The notes: a model not told the origin generated them from the sequence alone. A DNA stretch of 64,000 bases from Craterilacuibacter sp. RT1T (GCF_023502145.1 NZ_JAMFLI010000008.1:62001-126000); one strand, 5' to 3'. Numbered from the stretch's first letter, positions 27,243 to 40,131 are shown. Translations and numbers: made by a program.

Positions 27243-28273
27243 GGCGTCACCTCCACGCTGCCTTGTGCATCGCGCACTGACTTGAGGCTGGCGGCCAGAT
27301 CCGGCAAGGCGACATCCAGCGGCGCATCCTTGACGCCATTCAGCGTCGCCAGCCATTGCTGGGTCGCCGGGGCATCGCGATCAAAATAACGTTCTACATA
27401 GCTGCGTGCCGCGCTGATATCGGCACTGAAGGTTCCGCCCAGACGGCCTTGCAAGGCCATGCGCGCGTCCAGCAAGCGCATTTTCAGGTTTTCACGCAGG
27501 AAAAAGGCCTGCTCGGGCGACAGCAGCAAGGCTTCGGGCTTATCCATACGGCGGATATGGACCAGCTCGCCGATGCTGCCCGACAAATCGGACAGCGCCC
27601 GCTCCCACCACGACGCATTCGCCGGCAAGACGTGACGCGCCCCGGCCACCGGTGCCAGACGATGATGGTCGACCGCCAGCGGCAGGGTGTCCACCGACAG
27701 CATCAACTGGTCCAGCTTGAGGGTAATGCCGACATTATCGAGATAAGGCAGCGCCTTGAGCTCGATCAGGTCCTTATTGATCGCCTTTTTCAAACCGATC
27801 AGCTGCGGACTGTCAAAACGGGCCAGACGGGTATCCAGCATTTCCAGCGCCGAAACGGCCGCCGACACATTACCTGCCAGCTGCAACTGCTGGCTGGCGA
27901 TGGACAGCGTGTGTTCGACCTCGGCCAGCAACCAGTCACTGCGGTTACGCGTCAGCTCCTGATACATGCCCTCCAGCGTGGCATATTGCCCGGCAGACTG
28001 GTTTACACGCGCCTCCAGCAAAGCCAGCTTGGCATCGGTTGCCTTGAGTCCGCTTAAGGTCGCCGTATTTTGTTCACGCAGTACACGGGCGGAGCCGCCG
28101 GCATCGGCCAGACTTTGTGCCAGCGACAAACGAGCCTGATCCAGCGTGACGCGGGTTTCATAGTATTGCCAGCCGGACAGGCCCAATGCCGCCAGCGCGA
28201 CAATCAGCGCAAGATTGCCGGCGCCTGAGCGCTTGGCCGGGATGGGGGTATCGGTAATCGGGGTGTCGCTCAT
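27239..28273 (-). CDS. hemX: HemX-type membrane protein
   Basis: A 344-residue protein of the HemX family (annotated in some genomes as uroporphyrinogen-III C-methyltransferase, though it has no methyltransferase motifs). It has a single N-terminal TM (about 20-36), a coiled-coil stretch, and a large periplasmic domain with the family pattern [23 protein letters not shown]. It starts at the ATG at 28273. The open frame continues upstream, but only through the heptamer repeat array, so the extension is not coding. It lies next to hemY but away from hemC and hemD, which usually precede it. No clear ribosome-binding site is visible. Confidence 0.86.
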   Translation of the reverse strand: MSDTPITDTPIPAKRSGAGNLALIVALAALGLSGWQYYETRVTLDQARLSLAQSLADAGGSARVLREQNTATLSGLKATDAKLALLEARVNQSAGQYATLEGMYQELTRNRSDWLLAEVEHTLSIASQQLQLAGNVSAAVSALEMLDTRLARFDSPQLIGLKKAINKDLIELKALPYLDNVGITLKLDQLMLSVDTLPLAVDHHRLAPVAGARHVLPANASWWERALSDLSGSIGELVHIRRMDKPEALLLSPEQAFFLRENLKMRLLDARMALQGRLGGTFSADISAARSYVERYFDRDAPATQQWLATLNGVKDAPLDVALPDLAASLKSVRDAQGSVEVTP

Positions 28274-28396
28274 GAATAGTAAAGACCACGCTGAGGTTCG
28301 ACGAAGCGGAACAGATGCCCGCACTAGATTCCATTGTAACGTCAAGCCTATGACGGCGGCCAGCATGGACCGCCACCGGATGCGCCATTGTGGTAT

Positions 28397-28733
28397 TGGG
28401 GAGTGGGGAGTGGGGAGCGGGGAGCGGGGAACTGGGAACTGGGAACTGGGAACTGGGAACTGGGAGCCGGGAGCCGGGAGCTGGGAGCTGGGAGCCGGGA
28501 GCTGGGAGCTGGGAGCTGGGAGCTGGGAACTGGGAACTGGGAACTGGGAACTGGGAACTGGGAGCCGGGGCGGGAAACTGGGAACTGGGAGCCGGGGCGG
28601 GAAACTGGGAGCAAGGCCTTTACCCCCGAATCCCGAATCCCGAGTCCCGAATCCCGAATCCCGAATCCCGAGTCCCGAACCCAGAACCCAGAACCCCGAA
28701 TCCCGAGTCCCGAACCCCGAGTCCCAAGTCCCC
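28397..28733. repeat. Heptamer repeat array 3 (after holA, before hemX)
   Basis: About 340 bases of 7-bp units. On the + strand the left part (28397-28613) is GGGGAGT, GGGAACT, GGGAGCT and GGGAGCC units; the right part (28622-28733) is CCCGAAT, CCCGAGT and CCCAGAA units, with a short non-repeat joint between. In the sense of holA (minus strand) the array begins 4 bases after its stop as G-rich units and continues as C-rich units, the same polarity as arrays 1 and 2. Many units are exact neighbours of each other, implying recent tandem expansion. Confidence 0.97.
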
Positions 28734-28737
28734 ACAA

Positions 28738-29742
28738 CTACCCCGCCAACAGCATCGCCACCCTGAGCAGGCCCTGCCACGGCTCACCCTGTGCCGCGCC
28801 CTTGATCTGGCGGTCGACTTCGGCACACTGGGTCAGCGCATCCATCAGTTTGCGCGGGCCGATGCGGCGTAACGCCGGCTCGGCCAGTTTCTGCCGCTCG
28901 CCCCATAGCTTGAGCTCGCGCGCCATTTCGCGGGCATTGCGCCCGTCCTTGATGCCTTGACGCAGCTTAAGCAGCATACGGATATCTTCGGCCAGCGCCC
29001 ACAACACCAGCACCGGTGCCTCGCCCTCGGCCTCCAGCCCTTCCAGCATGCGCGCCACACGGGGCGCATCGCCTTGCAGCCAGGCCGACGACAGATGAAA
29101 TACATCGAAGCGCGCCACATTGGCCACCGCCTCGCGCACATCGGCCAGCTTCAGTTCGCCTTGCGGATACAGCAAGGCCAGCTTGTCGACCTCCTGGCGC
29201 GCGGCCAGCAGATTGCCCTCGACCCGGTCGACAAAAAAGGCCAGCGCCTCGCCTTCCATGCTCTGCCCCTGCGCCTTCAGGCGCCGGATCACCCAGCCGG
29301 GCAAATCGGCGCGGGTCACCGCCTTGGCATCGATCTCCAGCGCGGCCTTTTGCAGCGCAGTAAACCACTTGGCCTGCAGCTGCACCCGCTCCAGCTTGGG
29401 CAGAATCACCAGCGTCACCGTGTCCGGCGGCAAATGAGCCGCCAGTTTTTGCAGCGCCTCGCCGCCCTCGGCACCGGGCTTGCCCGACGGAATGCGTACT
29501 TCCAGCAATTTAAGCGACGCGAACAGCGACACGCTATGCATGGCATTGGCGAGGCTGGACCAGTCAAAGCCGGGCTCGACCGTCAGCACCTCGCGCTCCA
29601 GATAGCCGGCCTTGCGCGCCGCTTCGCGAATGGCATCGGCCGCTTCCAGCGCCAGCAGCGCCTCTTCCCCGTGAATCAGGTAGAGCGGCGCCAGATTGCG
29701 CCCGAGCAAGGCTTTGAGTGCCTCAGGGTTTGCCTGGGGCAT
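28738..29742 (-). CDS. holA: DNA polymerase III subunit delta
   Basis: A 334-residue clamp-loader delta subunit that opens the beta clamp. The N-terminal domain begins with the family start ([15 protein letters not shown]), the domain II and III helices follow, with the LGLLEGNLLAA-like segment [19 protein letters not shown] typical of HolA. The start at 29742 overlaps the end of lptE by 20 bases. leuS-lptE-holA is the common proteobacterial order. Confidence 0.93.
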   Translation of the reverse strand: MPQANPEALKALLGRNLAPLYLIHGEEALLALEAADAIREAARKAGYLEREVLTVEPGFDWSSLANAMHSVSLFASLKLLEVRIPSGKPGAEGGEALQKLAAHLPPDTVTLVILPKLERVQLQAKWFTALQKAALEIDAKAVTRADLPGWVIRRLKAQGQSMEGEALAFFVDRVEGNLLAARQEVDKLALLYPQGELKLADVREAVANVARFDVFHLSSAWLQGDAPRVARMLEGLEAEGEAPVLVLWALAEDIRMLLKLRQGIKDGRNAREMARELKLWGERQKLAEPALRRIGPRKLMDALTQCAEVDRQIKGAAQGEPWQGLLRVAMLLAG

Positions 29743-30268
29743 CAGTCTTTCCCGTTGCCGGCAGATCGGCCTCTGGCGGTTTGATATAGGCCAGGCGGCG
29801 CACCAGCTGGCTGGCCGCTTCACGCTGCATGCCGGCCCACAATTGCGCCTCTTCCTGCTCCTTACCCAGCACCACCTGTTCCGAGTACGACATCTGGCGC
29901 CGCACCGTGACCGAAACCGGCACCGGCGCGTCCGACTGGCGGAAGGTCAGCAAGGCGTTCTGGCGCAGCGTCAGCTGATACTCGCTCACTTTACCGGCGC
30001 GGTTGACGGTCAGCACATCCTTGCTGGTGGACTCAGGCGCAATCACCAGCAAGGCATCGGCTGCCACCCCCTTGGCCGGCAGGCTGACACGGCCATCGCG
30101 CTTAAGCTCGACCAGCACCTGCTGATAAACCGGCCCGGCACCATCGACCGACAGGCTGGCAAACGGCATCACCTTCAGCGGGCCGCCCAGACCACGCAGA
30201 TGAAAGCCGCAAGCGCCAAGCGACAGCGTCATCAAGGCGGCGGCGCTCCAGGCAAGCATACGATTCAT
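29723..30268 (-). CDS. lptE: LPS-assembly lipoprotein LptE
   Basis: A 181-residue outer-membrane lipoprotein that plugs the LptD barrel and helps deliver lipopolysaccharide to the surface. It has a lipoprotein signal peptide with lipobox LGAC (Cys20), followed at once by the family hallmark GFHLRG, and the late motif REAASQLVRRL. It overlaps holA and is about 96 bases downstream of leuS, from which it is separated by a terminator-like hairpin. Confidence 0.93.
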   Translation of the reverse strand: MNRMLAWSAAALMTLSLGACGFHLRGLGGPLKVMPFASLSVDGAGPVYQQVLVELKRDGRVSLPAKGVAADALLVIAPESTSKDVLTVNRAGKVSEYQLTLRQNALLTFRQSDAPVPVSVTVRRQMSYSEQVVLGKEQEEAQLWAGMQREAASQLVRRLAYIKPPEADLPATGKTDAPGKP

Positions 30269-30324
30269 GTTTTTCCCCTGATCAAAAAGCCATGCCGCGG
30301 CAGCATGCTGCCGGGCATTGCCCG

Positions 30325-30345
30325 AAAAAAACCGGGTTGCCCCGG
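30325..30345 (-). terminator. Terminator or attenuator between leuS and lptE
   Basis: On the minus strand, CCGGG-GCAA-CCCGG is followed directly by seven T. The GCAA tetraloop stabilises the 5-bp stem. It is 20 bases after the leuS stop and would separate, or tune, transcription of lptE-holA from leuS. Confidence 0.72.
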
Positions 30346-30364
30346 CTTCTCTATTGGCTTGTCG

Positions 30365-33022
<2,658 letters not shown>

Positions 33023-33105
33023 TCATTATAGCGATGGTGTCATGGGGTGCATACGGCCAAGGCATGCTATCCGGCAACAAGCTGCTACGATCCGGCCATC
33101 CGCAT

Positions 33106-33113
33106 GCTAAAAT
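33106..33113 (+). promoter_or_regulatory. Extended -10 promoter of the btuC operon
   Basis: TGCTAAAAT is an extended -10 (TG-N-TAAAAT) placed about 10 bases before the first paired base of the riboswitch, as expected for its promoter. No good -35 is visible, which is usual for extended -10 promoters. Confidence 0.45.
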
Positions 33114-33123
33114 CGCGGCTCTT

Positions 33124-33310
33124 TGCTGGCGCTCTCCCGCGTGAGAGCCCATCGGGAAACAGCAGGGAATACCTCCCTAGCTGTGCTGCCCCCGCAACGG
33201 TAGGCATCCGGCCAAGGCTTTGCGCCTTGGCACGCCACATCAAAACCCACGGTGAACGATTCACGGGAAGGGGATGTGGCGCGGATGAGAGCCCGGACAC
33301 CGAACCAGCA
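33124..33310 (+). promoter_or_regulatory. Cobalamin riboswitch (btuC operon)
   Basis: Contains the conserved core GCTGCCCCCGCAACGGTA at 33185-33202, an upstream GGGAA...GGGAAT region, the GCCACATC / GATGTGGC paired arm, and the B12-box-like GAGAGCCCGGACACCG at 33287-33302. The closing stem GCTGG / CCAGC is at 33125-33129 with 33305-33309. It should bind adenosylcobalamin and switch off the uptake and assembly operon downstream when B12 is sufficient. Confidence 0.95.
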
Positions 33311-33386
33311 AAACGGCCGCATGCGGCTACGCAAGGGGAAGTGCTGCGGTGGGCGGCCTGTCTTCAGCCTCGATACCTTATGTATT

Positions 33387-33461
33387 GCCGTGCTTCCCTG
33401 AATCTTTACACCGGTGCGTTTTAACGCTCTGGCCCGGGAAGCACGGCATGACTTCTTTTTT
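33387..33461 (+). promoter_or_regulatory. Likely expression platform of the btuC riboswitch
   Basis: A perfect 12-bp inverted repeat GCCGTGCTTCCC (33387-33398) and GGGAAGCACGGC (33436-33447) encloses a 37-base loop and is followed, 8 bases on, by six T (33456-33461). It is placed where the terminator or sequestering stem of the riboswitch would be. A 13-codon frame starts at the ATG at 33448, overlaps the btuC start and may be fortuitous. Confidence 0.6.
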
Positions 33462-33479
33462 CCGCGTGAACAGCCAGCC

Positions 33480-34490
33480 ATGCCGCTGACTGCCCGCCGC
33501 GCCCATCTTGTTTTGCTGCTACTGGCTGCGCTATCGCTGGCCAGCTTGCTTGCGTCCGCCACCACAGGCTCGGTCGCGCTAAACGGCAGCGAATTATGGC
33601 AAGGGCTATCGGCCCTGATCAGCGGCCAGAACAGCACGCTGGCCGCCACCTTGCTTGAATTGCGCCTGCAGCGCGCGCTGGTGGCCTGGGTGACCGGCGC
33701 TTCGCTAGCGCTGGCCGGGGTGATGATGCAGGCACTGCTGCGCAATCCGCTGGCCGACCCTTATGTCCTGGGCGTGTCCGGCGGCGCCTCTGCCGGCGCA
33801 CTGCTGGCCATGCTATTGGGTGCAAGCATCTGGCTCGTCGATATGTCGGCCGTCGCCGGTGCCGTCGCCATCAGCCTGCTCTTGCTGCTGCTGGCGCGCG
33901 ACGAGTTGCGTAGCGGCGGCGGCTCGCCCCTGCTCTTGCTCACCGGGGTGATTCTGGCGTCCGGCTGCGGCGCGCTGGTGACGCTGATGCTGTCCATCGC
34001 ACCGGACAGCAGCTTGCGCGGCATGGTGTTCTGGCTGATCGGCGACTTGTCCGGCAGCGAATTGCGCCTCTTGCCCTGGCTGGTACTGGCCATTGCGCTG
34101 GCCTTCAGCCTTCAAGCCGCGCGCGGCATGAATCTTCTGGCCTTGCATGGCGAAATGGCCTCGACCTTCGGCATCCGCGTCAGCCGGCTGCGCTATGGCC
34201 TGTTCGGCTTCGCTGCCCTGCTCACCGCCAGCGCCGTCACCGGTGCCGGCAGCATCGGTTTTCTCGGCCTGATCGTGCCGCATGCCTGCCGTTTCGCGCT
34301 GGGCCCCGACCACCGCCTGCTCTTGCCGGCGGCCGCCATCAGCGGCGGCCTGCTGCTGGTGCTGGCCGATACCCTGTCGCGCACCCTGATTGCGCCCCAG
34401 CAGTTGCCGGTCGGCGTGATTACCGCCCTGATCGGCGTGCCGGCCTTTTTGCTGCAGCTGCGCCAGGTACGCAGGAGCGGCACATGCTGA
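33480..34490 (+). CDS. btuC: Vitamin B12 ABC transporter permease BtuC
   Basis: A 336-residue FecCD-family permease with about ten membrane helices. Characteristic stretches are LRLQRALVAWVTGASLALAG, LLRNPLADPYVLGVSGGA, and the loop GFLGLIVPHACRF that contacts the ATPase, followed by ISGGLLLVLADTLSRT. The start at 33480 (MPLTARRAH) is chosen because it gives a normal N-terminus; the frame is open to a GTG at 33414. Family members also transport siderophores; the riboswitch and the neighbours identify the substrate as cobalamin or a related corrinoid. Confidence 0.92.
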   Translation: MPLTARRAHLVLLLLAALSLASLLASATTGSVALNGSELWQGLSALISGQNSTLAATLLELRLQRALVAWVTGASLALAGVMMQALLRNPLADPYVLGVSGGASAGALLAMLLGASIWLVDMSAVAGAVAISLLLLLLARDELRSGGGSPLLLLTGVILASGCGALVTLMLSIAPDSSLRGMVFWLIGDLSGSELRLLPWLVLAIALAFSLQAARGMNLLALHGEMASTFGIRVSRLRYGLFGFAALLTASAVTGAGSIGFLGLIVPHACRFALGPDHRLLLPAAAISGGLLLVLADTLSRTLIAPQQLPVGVITALIGVPAFLLQLRQVRRSGTC

Positions 34491-35254
34491 CGACCCGCGC
34501 GCTCGCCCTGCAAATCGGCCCGCTATGCCTGCTCAAACAACTGGACTGGCAGGTCGATGCCGGCCAAAGCTGGGTCATTATCGGGCGCAATGGCGCCGGT
34601 AAAAGCACCTTGCTGCGCACGCTGGCGGCACTGCAAAGCCCGGCTGGCGGCGAAATCCTGCTGCAAGGACGCCGCCTTACCGACTGGCCCGCCAGCGAAC
34701 GTGCCCGCGCACTGTCCTATCTGCCACAGGGGCGCAACGATGCCTTCGGCTACCGTGTGTTGGATGCGGTACTGGCAGCGCGCCATCCGCACCAGCATGC
34801 TTACTGGGAGTCGGCCAGCGACCTCGAAGCGGCACGCGATGCCTTGTCTGCGCTGGATATCGGCCACCTGGCCACACGCGACATCCGTACCCTGTCCGGC
34901 GGCGAGCGCCAGCGCGCGGCCATTGCCACCTTGCTGGCACAAGACACGCCGCTGATGCTGCTGGACGAGCCGGCCAGCGCGCTGGATCTGGCACACCAGA
35001 TCAGCCTGATGGAGCTGGTTGTGCGCCTGACGCGCGAACAGGGCAAGGCGCTGATTATGGTCAGCCACGAACTCAACCTGACCTTGCAGCATGCCAGCCA
35101 CGCGCTGCTGTTGTTTGAAAACGGCCACTGGCAGGCCGGCCCGGTCAGCGCCTTACAGGCCGATGATCTTGGCCGCTGTCTGGGCTACCCGTTGCAGGCT
35201 ATCGTGCATGATGGCCATACCCTCTATCTCCCGCAAACCAGGCTGACACCATGA
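34484..35254 (+). CDS. btuD: Vitamin B12 ABC transporter ATPase BtuD
   Basis: A 256-residue ABC ATPase that powers BtuC. Walker A is GRNGAGKST (about 34-42), the signature is LSGGERQRAAIA, Walker B is LMLLDEP, and the H-loop is MVSHEL. The start overlaps the end of btuC and the stop overlaps cobO as ATGA, so all three are translationally coupled. Confidence 0.92.
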   Translation: MLTTRALALQIGPLCLLKQLDWQVDAGQSWVIIGRNGAGKSTLLRTLAALQSPAGGEILLQGRRLTDWPASERARALSYLPQGRNDAFGYRVLDAVLAARHPHQHAYWESASDLEAARDALSALDIGHLATRDIRTLSGGERQRAAIATLLAQDTPLMLLDEPASALDLAHQISLMELVVRLTREQGKALIMVSHELNLTLQHASHALLLFENGHWQAGPVSALQADDLGRCLGYPLQAIVHDGHTLYLPQTRLTP

Positions 35255-35865
35255 CCCAGCAACAAGACGACATTAATCAGCGCCACCAGACACGCATGCA
35301 GCGCAAAAAAGCCATCATCGACCAGCATATCGCGGCCGCCGACGGCAAAAAGGGGCTGCTTATCGTCAACACCGGCAACGGCAAGGGCAAGAGCTCCAGC
35401 GCCTTCGGCATGGTGATGCGGGCGCTGGGCCATGAAATGCAGGTTGGCGTGGTGCAGTTTATCAAGGGCGCCATGTCCACCGGCGAAGAGCGCTTCCTGC
35501 GCCGTTTTCCCGATGAAGTCCGTTTTCACGCCATGGGCGAGGGCTATACCTGGGAGACACAGGACCGCGAGCGCGATATCGCCAAAGCCACGGCGGCATG
35601 GGCATTGGTGCGCGACTTTCTGGCCGACCCGGCCATCGGCCTGGTGGTGCTGGACGAGCTGAACATCGCGCTCAAATACGGCTATCTGCCGCTGGAAACG
35701 GTGCTGGCCGATCTGGCTAAACGCCCGCCCATGCAGCATGTGATCATTACCGGGCGCGGCGCGCCACAAGCGCTGATCGATGCGGCCGACACCGTCACCG
35801 AGATGCAGGCCATCAAACATGCCTATCAGGCAGGCATAGGCGCGCAGGCGGCCATCGAATGGTAA
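35251..35865 (+). CDS. cobO: Cob(I)yrinic acid a,c-diamide adenosyltransferase
   Basis: A 204-residue corrinoid adenosyltransferase of the CobA/CobO/BtuR family. It attaches the 5'-deoxyadenosyl group from ATP to reduced corrinoids. The unusual P-loop [14 protein letters not shown] is at about residues 38-51, followed by VQFIKG and the late [13 protein letters not shown] motif. In this operon it supplies adenosylated substrate to CobQ and also activates salvaged B12. ATGA overlap with btuD; overlaps cbiB by 7 bases. Confidence 0.95.
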   Translation: MTQQQDDINQRHQTRMQRKKAIIDQHIAAADGKKGLLIVNTGNGKGKSSSAFGMVMRALGHEMQVGVVQFIKGAMSTGEERFLRRFPDEVRFHAMGEGYTWETQDRERDIAKATAAWALVRDFLADPAIGLVVLDELNIALKYGYLPLETVLADLAKRPPMQHVIITGRGAPQALIDAADTVTEMQAIKHAYQAGIGAQAAIEW

Positions 35866-36815
35866 CGAGCGTACCGCTGCTGGTGTTGGCTGCCCTGATG
35901 GGACTGGGCCTGCTGCTCGACCTGCTGCTGGGCGAGCCGCGCCGCTTTCACCCGCTGGCCGGCTTTGGCAGGCTGGCGGCGGCGCTGGAGCGCAGGCTGA
36001 ATCAGGGCCGCGCATGCCGCGCCCGCGGTCTGCTGGCCTGGGCGTTGGCGGTGCTGCCGCTGCTGCTGCTCGGCGTCTGGCTGCTCGCACTGGCCCATGC
36101 CCGTTGGGGTGCATGGGCATGGCTGGGTCACGCGCTGCTGCTCTACGGCGCACTGGGCCTGCGCAGCCTGCGCGACCATAGCGCGCCGATTGCACGGGCA
36201 CTTTATGGCGGCGATCTGGCCGGCGCGCGGCGCATGACGTCCTATATCGTCAGCCGCGACACGCAAGAAGCCAGCGAAAGCGATCTGGCCAAGGCGGGGG
36301 TCGAGTCGCTGCTGGAAAACGGCAGCGATGCGGTATTCGGCACCCTGTTCTGGTTTGCCATTGCCGGCGGCCCCGGCGCCTTGCTGTTCCGGCTGGCCAA
36401 TACGCTGGACGCCATGTGGGGCTACCGCACGCCGCGCTTTGCCGCCTTCGGCTGGGCGGCGGCGCGCATGGACGATGTACTGGGCTTTATCCCGGCGCGT
36501 CTCACCGCGCTGACTTATGCCCTGCTTGGTCATACCCGCTGCGCCTTGCGCTGCTGGAAAACCCAGGCACCGGGTTGGCCCAGCCCCAATGCCGGGCCGG
36601 TGATGGCGGCCGGTGCCGGTGCGCTGGGCCTGACGCTGGGCGGCAAGGCTCGCTATGACGGCGAAGACGAAATGCGCCCGCCGCTGGGCGAGGGACGCCA
36701 TGCCCGCGCCACCGATCTGGCCCGCGCCTGGGCGCTGGTCGCCAAGGGCAGCGTGCTCTGGCTGCTCGTCTTCAGCCTGATCGCCGCGCTGGCTACACCG
36801 GAGCTATGGCCATGA
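35859..36815 (+). CDS. cbiB: Adenosylcobinamide-phosphate synthase
   Basis: A 318-residue inner-membrane protein of the CbiB/CobD family. It joins adenosylcobyric acid to (R)-1-amino-2-propanol phosphate. The N-terminal [14 protein letters not shown], the central [38 protein letters not shown] region (quoted here in part of the conserved block) and the [13 protein letters not shown] stretch are family hallmarks. It has about five membrane segments. The gene overlaps its neighbours at both ends. Confidence 0.94.
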   Translation: MVTSVPLLVLAALMGLGLLLDLLLGEPRRFHPLAGFGRLAAALERRLNQGRACRARGLLAWALAVLPLLLLGVWLLALAHARWGAWAWLGHALLLYGALGLRSLRDHSAPIARALYGGDLAGARRMTSYIVSRDTQEASESDLAKAGVESLLENGSDAVFGTLFWFAIAGGPGALLFRLANTLDAMWGYRTPRFAAFGWAAARMDDVLGFIPARLTALTYALLGHTRCALRCWKTQAPGWPSPNAGPVMAAGAGALGLTLGGKARYDGEDEMRPPLGEGRHARATDLARAWALVAKGSVLWLLVFSLIAALATPELWP

Positions 36816-37804
36816 GCCGTCTGACACATGGCGGCAACCTCAACGCGGCGAAAGCCCGTTTCGGCGGCGCTAACTGGCTGGATCTGTCGGCAGGTTTATC
36901 GCCTTACGCCTATCCCGTTCCATCCTTGCCGGCCGATGCCTGGCAGCGCCTGCCAGAAGACGATCCGGCGCTGATTCAGGCGGCCTGCGCCTACTACGGC
37001 GCACCGCAGATGCTGGCCGTGGCCGGCACCCAGGCGGCCATTCAGGCCTTGCCGCGCCTGCGCGCGCCCTGTCGCGTCAGCATCGCCTCGCCCACTTATG
37101 CCGAACATGCGGCCAACTGGCGCGCAGCCGGCCATACGGTGCAGGAAGTGGCCTGGGATGCGCTAGACACCCATCTTGCAGCAAGTGATGTGCTGATTGT
37201 GTGCAATCCCAACAACCCGACCGGCGAACACATCGCACCGGCGCGGCTATTGGGCTGGGCAGAATGCCTGGCCGCGCGCGGCGGCTGGCTGATCGTGGAT
37301 GAAGCCTTTGCCGATATGGTGCCCAGCTTGTCTGTCGCCGCTCACAGCGGCCAGCACGGGCTGATCGTGCTGCGCTCGGTCGGCAAATTCTTCGGCCTCG
37401 CCGGCCTGCGTCTGGGTTTTGTTGCCGCAGAAAGCGGCGTGCTGGACAGGCTGGCCACCCTGATCGGCCCGTGGTCGGTCAGCGGGCCGGCACAAACCAT
37501 AGGCTGCGCGGCACTGCAAGACCGCGGCTGGCAGGCCGCGATGCGCACACAACTGCAACAGGACGGATTGCGCCTGCAGCAGTTGCTGGCCGCTTACGGT
37601 ATTCAAAGCCAGGGCACGGCGCTATTTCGCTGGTGGCCAACGCCCAACGCCGAAGCCTGGCACACCCATATGGCACGCCAGCAAATCTGGGTACGGCTGT
37701 TTCCCCAGACCGCCCGCGGCATTCGTCTGGGCCTGCCGCCACACGAAGACGCCTGGCAGCGGCTGACGCGTGCACTGGCGAGCTATTGCAAGGACACACC
37801 ATGA
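36812..37804 (+). CDS. cobD: Threonine-phosphate decarboxylase (cobalamin aminopropanol arm)
   Basis: A 330-residue PLP-dependent, aminotransferase-fold enzyme that makes (R)-1-amino-2-propanol phosphate from threonine phosphate, the second substrate of CbiB. It begins with the family motif THGGNLNAA, has [11 protein letters not shown] for PLP contact, DEAFADM, and the PLP lysine in [16 protein letters not shown]. It is called CobD in Salmonella nomenclature and CobC in Pseudomonas. The ATG at 36812 is preferred (GGAG 8 bases upstream) over the one at 36806. ATGA overlaps at both ends. Confidence 0.9.
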   Translation: MSRLTHGGNLNAAKARFGGANWLDLSAGLSPYAYPVPSLPADAWQRLPEDDPALIQAACAYYGAPQMLAVAGTQAAIQALPRLRAPCRVSIASPTYAEHAANWRAAGHTVQEVAWDALDTHLAASDVLIVCNPNNPTGEHIAPARLLGWAECLAARGGWLIVDEAFADMVPSLSVAAHSGQHGLIVLRSVGKFFGLAGLRLGFVAAESGVLDRLATLIGPWSVSGPAQTIGCAALQDRGWQAAMRTQLQQDGLRLQQLLAAYGIQSQGTALFRWWPTPNAEAWHTHMARQQIWVRLFPQTARGIRLGLPPHEDAWQRLTRALASYCKDTP

Positions 37805-38673
37805 AAATCCTGCTGTTACTTGCCGGGCTGCTCGCCCTGCCCGCCCATGCCGCCGTCAGCGCGATAGACGATGCCGGCCATAGCGTGACCCTCGCGCGCC
37901 CGGCACAACGGGTGATCAGCCTGGCGCCACACGCAACTGAGCTGATCTATGCCGCCGGTGGCGGCGCGCGCATGGTGGGGGCGGTCTCGTATAGCGACTA
38001 CCCGCCGGCGGCGCTCAAGCTGCCGCGCATCGGCGACAACCGCCAGCTCGATCTGGAGCGCATCATCGCGCTCAAGCCCGATCTGCTGGTGGTGTGGCTG
38101 CACGGCAATGCCGAGCGCCAGCTGGCCCAGCTGAAAAAACTCGGCATACCGCTGTTTTACAGCGAACCGAAAAAACTGGCCGATATTCCGGGCTCGCTGA
38201 CGCGGCTGGGGCATCTGCTGGGCAGCGAAGCGGCCGCCAGCACCGCCGCCACGCGCTACCAGCAGCGGCTGGATGCGCTAGGCCGGCGCTATGGCAAGCA
38301 AAAACCGGTTAAGGTGTTCTATCAGGTGTGGCACAAGCCGCTGTATACGCTGAACAACAGCCATATCGCCAGCGACGCCATCCGCCTGTGCGGCGGCATC
38401 AATGTCTTTGGCCAGTTGCCGCTGACCGCGCCGACGGTGAATGTAGAGGCGGTACTGGCCGCCAACCCGGATGTGATCGTCGCCGGCAGCGACGACAGGC
38501 GCAGCACCGAGCTGGAGATGTGGAAGCGCTACCCCACGCTGAACGCGGCCCGCCACCAGCAGCTCTATACGCTGGACAGCTCGCTGCTATCGCGCTCCGG
38601 CCCGCGCATTCTGGATGGTGCCACTTTGCTATGTGAAAAACTGGATCAGGCGCGCCAAGCGAAACAACCATGA
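37801..38673 (+). CDS. btuF: Periplasmic vitamin B12-binding protein BtuF
   Basis: A 290-residue exported protein: signal peptide (1-18, AHA), then the class III metal/B12-binding fold with [19 protein letters not shown], the [13 protein letters not shown] segment, and [10 protein letters not shown]. It captures cobalamin or cobinamide after BtuB and delivers it to BtuCD. The start is set by ATGA overlap with the preceding gene; the frame stays open much further upstream but only as an overlap. Confidence 0.92.
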   Translation: MKILLLLAGLLALPAHAAVSAIDDAGHSVTLARPAQRVISLAPHATELIYAAGGGARMVGAVSYSDYPPAALKLPRIGDNRQLDLERIIALKPDLLVVWLHGNAERQLAQLKKLGIPLFYSEPKKLADIPGSLTRLGHLLGSEAAASTAATRYQQRLDALGRRYGKQKPVKVFYQVWHKPLYTLNNSHIASDAIRLCGGINVFGQLPLTAPTVNVEAVLAANPDVIVAGSDDRRSTELEMWKRYPTLNAARHQQLYTLDSSLLSRSGPRILDGATLLCEKLDQARQAKQP

Positions 38674-40118
38674 CCTTCCCCTACCATACCCTGATGGTGC
38701 AAGGCTGCACCTCGGATGCCGGCAAAAGCACCGTCGTGGCCGCCCTGTGCCGCCTGCTGGCGCGCGACGGCGTGCGCGTGGTGCCGTTCAAGCCGCAAAA
38801 TATGGCACTCAATAGCGCCGTCACCACGGACGGTGGTGAAATCGGCCGCGCCCAAGCGCTGCAAGCCATCGCCGCCGGCATCCCCGCCCATAGCGATATG
38901 AACCCGGTACTGCTCAAACCCTCCAGCCATACCGGTGCGCAAATCATCATTCACGGCAAGGTGCGCGCCGATATGCATGCCCGCGATTACCACCACTACA
39001 AACCGCGCGCGATGGCTGCGGTGCTGGCGTCTTACCAGCGCCTGCGCGCACAGTATCAGGTGGTGTTGGTCGAAGGCGCCGGCAGCCCGGCCGAAGTCAA
39101 TTTGCGCGCACGCGACATTGCCAATATGGGCTTTGCCGAAGCAGTGGATTGCCCGGTGATTCTGGTGGCCGACATCGACAAGGGCGGTGTGTTCGCCCAC
39201 CTGATCGGCACCTTGGCCTGTTTGTCGGACAGCGAGCGCGCGCGCATTATCGGCTTCGTCATCAACCGCTTTCGCGGCGACGCGAGCATGCTAAGCGACG
39301 GTCTTGACTGGCTGGAGCGGCAGACCGGCAAGCCGGTGCTGGCGGTATTGCCCTATCTGCAAGGGCTGACGCTGGACGCCGAAGATGCGGTAGACACCGC
39401 GCAGCAGCACGGCCACTTCCGCGTAGTGGTTCCGCAGCTGCCCAGCATCAGCAACCATACCGACTTTGATGCGCTGCGCGCCCACCCGGATATCGACCTT
39501 ATATTTGCCCGCCAGGGCGAGGCCCTGCCCGGCGCCGATCTGATCATTCTGCCCGGCAGCAAGAACACCCGTGCCGACCTTGCGCGGCTGCGGGAAAATG
39601 GCTGGGATGCGGCCATCGAGCGCCATCTGCGTTATGGCGGCAAGGTGATCGGCATTTGCGGCGGCTACCAGATGCTGGGCCGGCATATCCATGATCCGGA
39701 CGGGCAAGAGGGGCCAGCCGGCAGCAGCGCGGGCTTGGGTCTGCTGGAGATGGAAACGCGGCTAACCGGCGACAAGCGACTGGAAAACGTCAGCGGCCAT
39801 TGTGCTTTTGCCGATGCGCCCGTCAGCGGCTACGAAATCCATATGGGCCGCTCCAGCGGTCCTGCGCTGGCGCATCCGGCTTTTATCGTACAGGGAGAAG
39901 CTGAAGGCGCGATCTCGGAGGATGGCCAGGTGCTGGGCAGCTATCTGCACGGCCTGTTCGACCACCCGGCCGCCGGCCATGCACTTCTGACCTGGGCCGG
40001 GTTAAATCACGCGCAAGGCGTCGATCTCAACGCCTTGCGCGAAGATAGCATCAACCGCATTGCCGATGCCAGCTGGCCGCTGTATCAGGCCCTGCAGGCA
40101 CAGCCCGGAAACGGCTGA
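38670..40118 (+). CDS. cobQ: Adenosylcobyric acid synthase (glutamine-hydrolysing)
   Basis: A 482-residue enzyme that amidates four carboxylates of adenosylcobyrinic acid a,c-diamide. The N-terminal DRTG-type ATPase domain has [19 protein letters not shown] and [11 protein letters not shown]. The C-terminal glutamine amidotransferase domain has the nucleophile in [10 protein letters not shown] and the catalytic His in GSYLHGLFD. It is the last gene of the riboswitch operon, overlapping btuF by ATGA. Its presence shows use of precursors earlier than cobyric acid, although the genes making them are not in this window. Confidence 0.95.
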   Translation: MTFPYHTLMVQGCTSDAGKSTVVAALCRLLARDGVRVVPFKPQNMALNSAVTTDGGEIGRAQALQAIAAGIPAHSDMNPVLLKPSSHTGAQIIIHGKVRADMHARDYHHYKPRAMAAVLASYQRLRAQYQVVLVEGAGSPAEVNLRARDIANMGFAEAVDCPVILVADIDKGGVFAHLIGTLACLSDSERARIIGFVINRFRGDASMLSDGLDWLERQTGKPVLAVLPYLQGLTLDAEDAVDTAQQHGHFRVVVPQLPSISNHTDFDALRAHPDIDLIFARQGEALPGADLIILPGSKNTRADLARLRENGWDAAIERHLRYGGKVIGICGGYQMLGRHIHDPDGQEGPAGSSAGLGLLEMETRLTGDKRLENVSGHCAFADAPVSGYEIHMGRSSGPALAHPAFIVQGEAEGAISEDGQVLGSYLHGLFDHPAAGHALLTWAGLNHAQGVDLNALREDSINRIADASWPLYQALQAQPGNG

Positions 40119-40131
40119 CACCCGGACAAAG

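Noticed and set aside
28397-28733. CRISPR array
   Set aside because: Units are 7 bp with no unique spacers and no cas genes are nearby.
28388-28960. Two + strand frames across heptamer array 3, and a minus-strand extension of hemX
   Set aside because: They translate the 7-bp repeat into low-complexity peptides with period 7 and lack start signals.
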